Shown here in pieces: positions 17,778 to 24,806 of a DNA stretch of 64,000 bases. The DNA comes from an uncultured bacterium (lineage in GTDB: Bacteria; Cyanobacteriota; Vampirovibrionia; Gastranaerophilales; Gastranaerophilaceae). Where the stretch lies: the NCBI GenBank assembly GCA_949282195.1, contig CASDOW010000002.1, positions 62,001 through 126,000 of the forward strand, written 5' to 3'. The position numbers and the translations under genes are program-made. How positions within the stretch are numbered: the first letter of the stretch is position 1; each line of letters opens with the position of its first letter. The notes beneath the pieces were generated by a model, which saw only the letters and a program-made list of their open reading frames with translations, made no database searches and was not told the DNA's origin.

Positions 17778-19175
17778 ATGGACTTATTGAACGACAGCAC
17801 TTCTTTAGACAACAAAACTCTCGATAAACTAAAATATGATTTAGTTAGAGATAATCTTGTTACGTATGACGACATTGAACATGCGCAAGAACTTGCTGTT
17901 GCGCAAAACACCAATATAGGTCAAATTTTAATCAATACGGGTATGATTGACGAAAATGTTTTAATGAAATTTTTAGAAGAAAAACTTCATACCCCTTGTG
18001 TTGATTTAGAAAACTACACAATAGATAAAAAATGTCTTGATTTTATAACATACCAAGACGCAATAAGGTTCAAAATTCTGCCTTTATTTATTATCGAAGA
18101 TACTCTTACAATTGCAATGGCAGATCCTATGGATTTATTTTCCATAGATAAAATTATGCAAATAACAAAAAAGAACATTGACCCTGTTATAGCCTCAGAA
18201 AAAAGTATTCTAAAAAAAATCAATGAATATTACGATATAAAATCTAAAGTTGAAAATATAAATCTCGACAATTCAAAAACATTTAATTGGCAAGAAGAGC
18301 TTCACAATGATGACTTATCTCAAGAACACATCCAAGTGTTATTTAGAGCAATTTTAAAACAAGCAATTAATGAAGATATCCACGAGCTTTATTTTGAAAA
18401 TTCTCAAGAAGGTCTAAACGTTTATTTTAAACGCCCTGTTGAGATATATAAAACGGGCACAATTCCAAGCCTTTTAACAAGTTCATTTATTCAATCGCTT
18501 AAAACAATGTCTAATTTAGACCCTAATGTTTTTGAAATTCCGCAGTTGGGAAAATTGAATTTCAATGTTGATGATAATGAACTGACGGCAAGCGTAAGCG
18601 CATTTCCTACAATCAGCGGTGAGAGAATTTTAATCAAAATTTATCACCCCCCGCTAAGTTTGGATAAGTTGAATATCACACAAAATAAAATCGAAATAAT
18701 AAAACAAGCAATGACAAAATCAGGAATTATCCTGATTTGCGGCTCATCCTTATCAGGAAAAACTCATCTTATTTATTCAATTTTATCTAATTTAATTCCA
18801 AAAGCAAGAAATGTTATGACATTAGAAAGTATTGCAAAATACAAGCTAAAAAACGTTGCTCAATGCGAATTAAACGAAAATATAGGATTTAACCTTGATA
18901 AAGCAATGAGATTTATTGAGTTTCAATCGCCCGACATTATTTATTTTGAAGGAATTACAACAAAAGAAGGGCTCGATTTCTTCACTTCTTTAACCCTAAA
19001 AAATAAAACACTTATCACTGAATTTTTAGCAGAAAACATGGATGATTTAAGAAGAAAATTTGAATTCAGCGAATTTACAATGTTTAAGTCCGTAATAAGC
19101 TGTTTAATTTTTATCCACAATAAAGACTCAATTGAAGTTTTTGACAAAAATGAATTAGATAAATATTTATTATAA
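17778..19175 (+). CDS. MshEN/PilB-GspE-type ATPase, degenerate
   Basis: 465 residues. The N-terminus matches the MshEN (T2SSE_N) domain (NIGQILINTGMIDENVLMKF then DPMDLFSIDKIMQIT); this domain binds c-di-GMP in MshE. The C-terminal half follows secretion ATPases: a changed Asp box (EDIHELYFE), Walker A CGSSLSGKTHL (about 322-330) and IISGERILIKIYHPP-type arginine region. The Walker B/His box is altered: the usual VGEIRDxET is replaced by IIYFEGITTKEG, and the zinc CxxC pairs are missing. Hydrolysis may be weak or lost. Coupled to a kinase and CheY protein, it looks like a signalling or regulatory relative of pilus motors. Confidence 0.72.
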   Translation: MDLLNDSTSLDNKTLDKLKYDLVRDNLVTYDDIEHAQELAVAQNTNIGQILINTGMIDENVLMKFLEEKLHTPCVDLENYTIDKKCLDFITYQDAIRFKILPLFIIEDTLTIAMADPMDLFSIDKIMQITKKNIDPVIASEKSILKKINEYYDIKSKVENINLDNSKTFNWQEELHNDDLSQEHIQVLFRAILKQAINEDIHELYFENSQEGLNVYFKRPVEIYKTGTIPSLLTSSFIQSLKTMSNLDPNVFEIPQLGKLNFNVDDNELTASVSAFPTISGERILIKIYHPPLSLDKLNITQNKIEIIKQAMTKSGIILICGSSLSGKTHLIYSILSNLIPKARNVMTLESIAKYKLKNVAQCELNENIGFNLDKAMRFIEFQSPDIIYFEGITTKEGLDFFTSLTLKNKTLITEFLAENMDDLRRKFEFSEFTMFKSVISCLIFIHNKDSIEVFDKNELDKYLL

Positions 19176-19772
19176 TAAGTCATCTAAAAGTTTTTTAGCT
19201 ATTTTTTGATGATTTTCAATATCATAATGCAATCCGTCAATTTTAGATACTTCTACAACCGAATTTAAATCTATCATTTTACAGCATTCTTTTTTTGCCA
19301 GATTGTTAAATATTTCAGGCAATTTCTTTGACCTTTCAATAGATATTTTATCAAACATTAAACTAAATCCGCTTTTTAAAATACATTCATCGATTATAGA
19401 AGGACAAAGAAGGATTATTTTCACTTCATTTATCACATCTTTAATTGAACTTATAAAACATTGGAATTTATTTTCAAAATCCGATAACTCATAGTTATAT
19501 AAAAATTGCATGTCATTAATGCCAACTTGAAGAATTATAATATCTAAATCATCTTTTAAATATTGTTTTATGGCTTTATAGCCCGTCATTTCAACAGAAA
19601 CATTGTCATAAACCGCAGTTCTGTTGTTGCACCCTTGTTCTATAACGAGATATTTATCTTTAAGCTTTTCTTTTAAAATCCCGCTCCACCTCTCGCTTTG
19701 GGTGTATCTCAAACCGTTTAAGGGATTGAAGCCGTAAGTATTACTGTCACCAAAACATAGAATTTTTTTCAT
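19170..19772 (-). CDS. SGNH/GDSL-family hydrolase
   Basis: 200 residues, no signal peptide. Catalytic Ser block FGDSNTYGFNP at residue 8, Gly/Asn block QVGINDM, and C-terminal DGLHYDIENHQKIA carrying the Asp-His pair. Members are esterases, acyl-protein thioesterases or sugar deacetylases; substrate cannot be told. The gene overlaps the convergent ATPase gene by 6 bp. Confidence 0.85.
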   Translation of the reverse strand: MKKILCFGDSNTYGFNPLNGLRYTQSERWSGILKEKLKDKYLVIEQGCNNRTAVYDNVSVEMTGYKAIKQYLKDDLDIIILQVGINDMQFLYNYELSDFENKFQCFISSIKDVINEVKIILLCPSIIDECILKSGFSLMFDKISIERSKKLPEIFNNLAKKECCKMIDLNSVVEVSKIDGLHYDIENHQKIAKKLLDDLL

Positions 19773-19869
19773 AGTATATTATTTTTTAATTTTTGGGTTT
19801 TTGTCAAGAGGAAAAACTTTAAAATCGTTTTAAAAACAAAACAAAGTTTAGAGTTTCTCTTTTAACAGC

Positions 19870-19901
19870 AAAAAAAGACTTCTTTTAAAGAAGTCTTTTT
19901 T
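19870..19901 (-). terminator. Terminator T2 downstream of the tRNA-Leu-linked element
   Basis: A near-perfect palindrome (AAAAAGACTTC ... GAAGTCTTTTT) with T-runs on both strands. On the minus strand it follows a second copy of the tRNA-Leu 3' end, exactly as terminator T1 follows the real tRNA. Confidence 0.7.
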
Positions 19902-19909
19902 AATGGTGG

Positions 19910-20034
19910 GCCCGGATGCTTCAGTTGTAGGCGAAAACTGAGCCGTACAAATGAAGTATGCGCAGATTGCGTAGAAAATCGGACTTTTAGTCCTGATTTT
20001 CGAGCAAGCCAGCTAAGACGCAGTCTCGACGGGC
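19910..20034 (-). other. Structured ~125-nt element of unknown nature between the repeats
   Basis: Closing arms GCCCG (19910-19914) and CGGGC (20030-20034) enclose several hairpins: ATGCTTCA/TGAAGTAT around TCAGTT/AACTGA, GCGCA/TGCGT, a 12-bp stem AAAATCGGACT/AGTCCTGATTTT with one bulge, and CGAG/CTCG. It is much more GC-rich than the surroundings and has no open frame. It ends in a tRNA-like CCCACCA, but I could not fold it as a tRNA. It may be a structured RNA, a MITE-like repeat or a decayed integration remnant. Confidence 0.5.
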
Positions 20035-20036
20035 AA

Positions 20037-20065
20037 TAAAAAAAGACACCCTAAAGTGTCTTTTT
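20037..20065 (-). terminator. Terminator T1 after tRNA-Leu
   Basis: On the minus strand AAAAGACAC / GTGTCTTTT forms a 9-bp stem with a 6-nt loop, followed by seven T. It starts 4 bp after the tRNA CCA. Confidence 0.85.
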
Positions 20066-20068
20066 AAA

Positions 20069-20152
20069 TGGTGGGCCCGGAGAGACTCGAACTCTCACAC
20101 CGAAGGCGCTAGATCCTAAATCTAGTGCGTCTACCAATTTCGCCACAGGCCC
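20069..20152 (-). tRNA. tRNA-Leu (anticodon TAG)
   Basis: 84 nt including an encoded CCA. Acceptor GGGCCTG pairs with CGGGCCC (one T-G pair). The anticodon arm is CTAGA-TTTAGGA-TCTAG with TAG at the centre, a long class II variable arm contains CGCCTTCGGTGT, and the T-arm has GTTCGAGTC. Decodes CTA/CTN leucine codons. Confidence 0.97.
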
Positions 20153-20158
20153 ATTAGA

Positions 20159-20187
20159 TTTATATAAACATAAAAAATTCTAATCAA
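20159..20187 (-). promoter_or_regulatory. Promoter of tRNA-Leu
   Basis: Minus strand TTGATT, 17-bp spacer, TATAAA, then 6 bases to the tRNA 5' end. Confidence 0.6.
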
Positions 20188-20264
20188 TTCAATTTTCAAA
20201 CTGCAAGCAAACATGAAGTTCAACTGCAAATAAATAATACACTGGACAAACTAATTAGTCAAGT

Positions 20265-20292
20265 AAAAAGAGTATTTAAAAATACTCTTTTT
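20265..20292 (-). terminator. Terminator after the glycosyltransferase gene
   Basis: AAAAAGAGTATTT / AAATACTCTTTTT, a 13-bp stem overlapping the stop codon of the gene that ends at 20291. Symmetric, so it could also act on the other strand. Confidence 0.75.
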
Positions 20293-21028
20293 AATCTTTA
20301 CACCAATACTTATCAAGCCATTTTGTGGGTTTAACGTATCTGAAACCTCCTTTACCCATGAACCCTTTATATGCCTGCTCCGGATTTGGGCGCCCATGGA
20401 AAATTAAAATTTTAGCTTCAAAGGGATCTTTGGGTACTAAAAAGAAATTCAATGGAAAAGGCCACAAACAATTTCTTTTAAAGCTAACACACCAACCTTT
20501 ATCCCAATATTTTAAAATTCCTTTATCGTTCATCTGGTGAGATAAAAAAGCTTGTTCGTTTTTGTAGCGTTTTCTAATATCTTTACCTTCTTTATAAAAG
20601 TTTTCAATAATATCTTTATGTTGTTTAACATTAAATTTAAATACAGAAGAATTTCCAATAATATCATCAGGAAAATCCCAATCCTTTATAATATAAAATT
20701 CCCCTTCTTTCCTAAAAAAGCAATCGATGTTATCCCTGATAACTATATCTAAATCCAAAAACAAGGCTTCACCTTCTAAATCTGCTAATTTATCGGTAAA
20801 TAGACCGAGCTTTTTCCAAGCTTTTTCAGGCAATCCTTCATCATGAAGCTCAGGTAAAGGTCTTATTTCAACCCCTTCAGATATGCCCTCGGGTTTATCT
20901 GTAAAACAAATAAACCTATGTGGCAGAGTTAAATTTCTCTCAACCATTTTATAAAGACGGTTAACATAATCTGCGCCAAATTTATCGCCCCATTTGATAC
21001 AAATTACATTTCTTTTCATTTTATCCAT
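20291..21028 (-). CDS. Putative glycosyltransferase with DxD motif
   Basis: 245 residues. KRNVICIKWGDKFGADYVNR at the N-terminus, RFICFTDKPEGI, then the metal-binding LFLDLDIVI (about residue 92) and GNSSVFKFN. This pattern is shared by a widespread uncharacterised GT-A group related to GT8/GT32; the acceptor is unknown. No signal peptide or membrane helix. ATG at 21028 is preferred over the ATG three codons later because AAGGAG lies 7 nt upstream. It follows lysS by 11 bp on the same strand, apparently as a chance operon partner. Confidence 0.75.
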   Translation of the reverse strand: MDKMKRNVICIKWGDKFGADYVNRLYKMVERNLTLPHRFICFTDKPEGISEGVEIRPLPELHDEGLPEKAWKKLGLFTDKLADLEGEALFLDLDIVIRDNIDCFFRKEGEFYIIKDWDFPDDIIGNSSVFKFNVKQHKDIIENFYKEGKDIRKRYKNEQAFLSHQMNDKGILKYWDKGWCVSFKRNCLWPFPLNFFLVPKDPFEAKILIFHGRPNPEQAYKGFMGKGGFRYVKPTKWLDKYWCKD

Positions 21029-21039
21029 TGGATTTCTCC

Positions 21040-22527
21040 TTATTTACCTGTTTGGCGCATAGTTGGGAATGCTATTACATCTCTGATTGAAGGTGAATTG
21101 GTTAAAAGCATAACCAGTCTATCTATACCCATGCCCATGCCGCCTGTCGGAGGCATGCCATATTCAAGAGCCGTAATAAAATCTTCATCAATTTCCATGG
21201 CTTCTTCATCTCCGTTTGCCTTTGCTAAAGCCTGAGCCTCAAACCTTTGACGCTGGTCAATCGGGTCAGATAATTCTGAAAATGCATTTGCAATTTCCCA
21301 ACCGTTAACTCTTGTTTCAAAACGCTCCGTCAAACGTTCGTTATCCCTGTGAACTTTAGCTAATGGCGAGATTTCTCTTGGATAATCAATAATATGGCAA
21401 GGCTGAATTAAACTTGGTTCAACTTTATCTTCAAATACAGCTTCGACAATTTGACCCCAATTTAAGTTTTCATCAACGTGCACACCAATACTTAAAGCTA
21501 AATCTCTAGCTTCTTGAGCTGTATAAACACTCATAAAATCAACTCCGGTTGCATCTTTAATTGAACCTAACATAGTTTTTCTATCCCATGGCGGAGTTAA
21601 GTCAATTTCATTTTCTCCATATTGAATTTTAGTTGTTCCCAAAACCTCTTGCGCTACATAAGCAACCATGTTTTCGGTTAAAGTCATCATGTCATTATAA
21701 TCAGCATAAGCTTGATATAATTCAATCATGGTAAACTCAGGATTATGACGAGTGTCTATACCCTCATTTCTAAAGCATTTACCAATTTCAAATACACGCT
21801 CTGAAACACCGCCCACGATTAATCTTTTTAAAAACAACTCAAGAGCAATTCTTAAAGTTAAATCCATTTCAAGCGCATTATGGTGTGTGAAAAACGGTCT
21901 AGCACTAGCACCTGAGGCAGTAGTTTGAAGCGTCGGAGTTTCAACCTCCATAAAACCGTCTTTTGCTAAAAATTCTCTGATTTTTTGTATAATCAAGCTT
22001 CTTTTTTTGAAAGTATCTCTAACTTCAGGATTTACTATCATATCAAGATATCTTTGGCGATATCTGATTTCAACATCAGATAACCCATGGAATTTTTCAG
22101 GCAGGGGAAGAAGTGATTTTGATAACAATTTTAAATCAGTCGTTTTAATAGACAACTCACCTCTTGGAGTTCTTCTTATTGTACCTTTAAAACCGACAAT
22201 ATCGCCCACATCAATTAATTTTAAAAGTTTCATTTTGTCTTCAGGAAGATTTTGCTTATGAGAAAAAATTTGAATTTTTCCCGTTGAATCAGCTAAATCG
22301 ATAAACATGCCTGTATTTCTGATTGCCATAACGCGTCCTGCAACAGAATAAACATCTTGTGTTTCAACACCTGCTTCTAAGTCTTTATATTTTTCTTGCA
22401 AAGTCTTAGCATTAGCAGTTTTATCAAACGTATAGGGATACGGATTAACCCCCATATCGATTAAATCGGTTAATTTTTGTATTCTGCCTTCTCTTATGCT
22501 TTGAGCAGAGCTTGTATTTGATTCCAT
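21040..22527 (-). CDS. lysS: Lysyl-tRNA synthetase, class II
   Basis: 495 residues, standard length. N-terminal OB-fold (YSVAGRVMAIRNTGMFIDL) binds the anticodon. The class II core shows motif 1 (GFMEVETPTLQ), motif 2 (FEIGKCFRNEGIDTRHNPEFTMIE) and motif 3 (GMPPTGGMGMGIDRLVMLL). It charges tRNA-Lys. AAAGGAGAAATAA precedes ATG. Confidence 0.97.
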   Translation of the reverse strand: MESNTSSAQSIREGRIQKLTDLIDMGVNPYPYTFDKTANAKTLQEKYKDLEAGVETQDVYSVAGRVMAIRNTGMFIDLADSTGKIQIFSHKQNLPEDKMKLLKLIDVGDIVGFKGTIRRTPRGELSIKTTDLKLLSKSLLPLPEKFHGLSDVEIRYRQRYLDMIVNPEVRDTFKKRSLIIQKIREFLAKDGFMEVETPTLQTTASGASARPFFTHHNALEMDLTLRIALELFLKRLIVGGVSERVFEIGKCFRNEGIDTRHNPEFTMIELYQAYADYNDMMTLTENMVAYVAQEVLGTTKIQYGENEIDLTPPWDRKTMLGSIKDATGVDFMSVYTAQEARDLALSIGVHVDENLNWGQIVEAVFEDKVEPSLIQPCHIIDYPREISPLAKVHRDNERLTERFETRVNGWEIANAFSELSDPIDQRQRFEAQALAKANGDEEAMEIDEDFITALEYGMPPTGGMGMGIDRLVMLLTNSPSIRDVIAFPTMRQTGK

Positions 22528-22546
22528 TTATTTCTCCTTTAAATTA

Positions 22547-24751
22547 TTAAAAAGTATATTTAGGGATTTTAAATTCTCTTTTATCTTCGTCTTTTAAAGT
22601 ATATTTTGAATAAACTTCAAATGAAACATCCTTACATTTTTGCACATATTCTTCACTAATATATTTTTTATATGTTTCATTTAAATCGCCCGAATAATTT
22701 CCCAGACAATCGGCAAATTTAATAAGCACTTGTTTATCACATCCGCCTGCATAAGCTTTTGTCTTGGCATCTGTTCCTGACGGTCTTATTTCAACAAACT
22801 TATCCTCAAAATCAAGATAAGTACCGTCACCCACAAACAATACATCCGTCAAATTTGAAAAATCTAATTCTTTAAATGTATCAGATAAAATTTCTTTAAT
22901 TTGAGCTAAAGAAATTTTATTTTCTAATTTTGCCATAGCAAGAGCCAAATAGAAAATATCATTTTTAGTTCTTTTAGCTTCACCTTTTACTTTAGCTTCT
23001 TTTAATTTGTCAATATCAGGTTCTGATTCATTATAATAAGCAATATCAACTCTAACGTCATATCTTGAAATTATATTATTTTCATCATAAATCTTTTGAA
23101 GATGTTCAGCTAAAGTTGTATCAATTGATGAAACTAAAGCACTTGCAACAATGATTGCTTCAGTAGCTGATTTTTCTCTCATAGCAAGCGCCACTCTTCC
23201 ATTAAGCGATTTAACGGGTTCAATTGCCCCTATTATCATGCCGCCTGATTCTTCGCCGCCAAAAATCATTCTGGGGTTTTTTCCAAGCTCAACTTTTTTA
23301 TTAAACACATCATAAACAATTATGTTTTCAGCATTTTTTTCAAACTGAGCTTCGATTTTTTTAACAGCAGAAGCGATTTCTTTAAAACCGACAGGAGTGT
23401 TGATAATTTTTATATTTTTTGATTTTGCCCACTCATCCCATGCTTTTGAACTTGCAGTTGTTTTAATCATGAAATATTCATTATTTGGGTTTTTATCTAA
23501 TGCCCCAAACCAATAATCCATAATCATTAAGAAGGACTGATTTGCTGAAAATACGCACAATATCCTATTTTCGTCTAATTTTACATAATCAATTCCTGCT
23601 TTTTTAACCACATCTATTTTATCAATAGAAACAATTTGAACAATATTCAATCTGTCATGATCAGGGTCTGTAATTAATACAACCGTATTTAAGGGATAAT
23701 CTTTTAATTTTTCGCCGTAGTTAAGAGATTTCACAACGGGGAAATATTCAACCCCATTTTCATCTTTTGCTAAAACAGTAACATCTAATGACCAGTCGTA
23801 AAAAACTTCTTTTCCTGATTTATCTTTTTTGATGTCCTTACCAATACCATGGAAAAATGGGTCTTCTTCTTTATTTAACCAAACAAAATTATCTGATATA
23901 TTAAGCTTTTCAAGAATTTTTGACAATGTATTATAAGCACATCCGCCAACTGAATCTATTACAATTTTATTTTTGAAATTCTTGATTGTATCTGTGTTCT
24001 TTTTGTTTGCAACCCCATTTTCAAGATATTCACAATATAAATCAATACCGTTGTTTAATTTTTCCATTGTTTTTTCGTCAATTAATTCATCGTCGGATGA
24101 AGAAAATTCAATTTCATAAAAGCCTTTTTTATCTACCTCATCTAAAATTTGTTCAATTTTATTAACAAATTCCATGCTCTCATCCGGTAAATATTGTGAG
24201 CCTTGGTTGTTTAAATCTTTAGTTGCATTTTTAACTGAAATCCCATGGGAACTTGTGATATATTCTGCACCCACTAAATCCAATTTGAAAGCCAAAAAAG
24301 AAGCGAGCCAGATAGGTATGGTTCTGCGATTAACAGGCGTCAGCGTTCTTATATTAAGCGCCGCTTGAATTCTTGCAATAATATCTAAATATGTTTTTGA
24401 ATTATATCTGACTTCGCAGCCGACAAGTTTTACATGTTCATCATTAGGATATTTTTCTTTTAAAACCAATGCTTTAGCTAAAGTTGCAAGAGTCATCCCG
24501 ATTGTATTAATCGGAAAACGAGTATCATGAGGATAAATTATATTTTGAGGCCCTCTAATACCTGCTGTCGAAACAAGAGCTTCCTTTTTATATCCTTGAA
24601 ACCAATTTCTTAAATTTAGCTTTTCAACATATTCTTTTGTTAATTTAAAAGTAAATTTGTTTTTATTGCTATAATCAAAAATCTTATCTTCTTTAATATA
24701 TTGAGGTGTATTTCTTTCAACACTCTCCATTAACATTTTTTCTAAATTCAT
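22547..24751 (-). CDS. Long phosphohexomutase (phosphoglucomutase/phosphomannomutase superfamily)
   Basis: 734 residues, longer than the usual 450-580. Superfamily landmarks: STAGIRG near residue 65; the phosphoserine loop, here ITSSHGISVK (about 165) instead of TASHNP; the metal loop TDPDHDRLN (about 362); sugar loop GGEESGGMI (about 500); and phosphate loop RPSGTDAKTKAY (about 655). The catalytic Ser-His pair and metal Asp residues are kept, so activity is likely. The sugar specificity is not clear. It shares a strand with lysS (19 bp gap) and may feed envelope glycan synthesis. Confidence 0.85.
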   Translation of the reverse strand: MNLEKMLMESVERNTPQYIKEDKIFDYSNKNKFTFKLTKEYVEKLNLRNWFQGYKKEALVSTAGIRGPQNIIYPHDTRFPINTIGMTLATLAKALVLKEKYPNDEHVKLVGCEVRYNSKTYLDIIARIQAALNIRTLTPVNRRTIPIWLASFLAFKLDLVGAEYITSSHGISVKNATKDLNNQGSQYLPDESMEFVNKIEQILDEVDKKGFYEIEFSSSDDELIDEKTMEKLNNGIDLYCEYLENGVANKKNTDTIKNFKNKIVIDSVGGCAYNTLSKILEKLNISDNFVWLNKEEDPFFHGIGKDIKKDKSGKEVFYDWSLDVTVLAKDENGVEYFPVVKSLNYGEKLKDYPLNTVVLITDPDHDRLNIVQIVSIDKIDVVKKAGIDYVKLDENRILCVFSANQSFLMIMDYWFGALDKNPNNEYFMIKTTASSKAWDEWAKSKNIKIINTPVGFKEIASAVKKIEAQFEKNAENIIVYDVFNKKVELGKNPRMIFGGEESGGMIIGAIEPVKSLNGRVALAMREKSATEAIIVASALVSSIDTTLAEHLQKIYDENNIISRYDVRVDIAYYNESEPDIDKLKEAKVKGEAKRTKNDIFYLALAMAKLENKISLAQIKEILSDTFKELDFSNLTDVLFVGDGTYLDFEDKFVEIRPSGTDAKTKAYAGGCDKQVLIKFADCLGNYSGDLNETYKKYISEEYVQKCKDVSFEVYSKYTLKDEDKREFKIPKYTF

Positions 24752-24806
24752 ATGTCCTTACTCTCTCTCAAAATTCCATATGTATAAATTTTAACACAAA
24801 GATAAA

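Larger units (their letters stand above)
19893..20081 (-). repeat. Direct repeat pair of tRNA-Leu 3' end plus terminator edge
   Basis: Copies at 19893-19916 and 20058-20081 match at 23 of 24 bases, offset by 165 bp. Each copy contains the start of a terminator arm, the encoded CCA and the 3' acceptor strand (AATGGTGGGCCCGGA on the plus strand). This resembles an attachment-site duplication or a partial tandem duplication of tRNA end plus terminator. Confidence 0.8.

Noticed and set aside
19910-20034. Second tRNA gene next to tRNA-Leu
   Set aside because: Only the 3' acceptor strand and CCA match; no anticodon arm, D-arm or T-arm could be placed.
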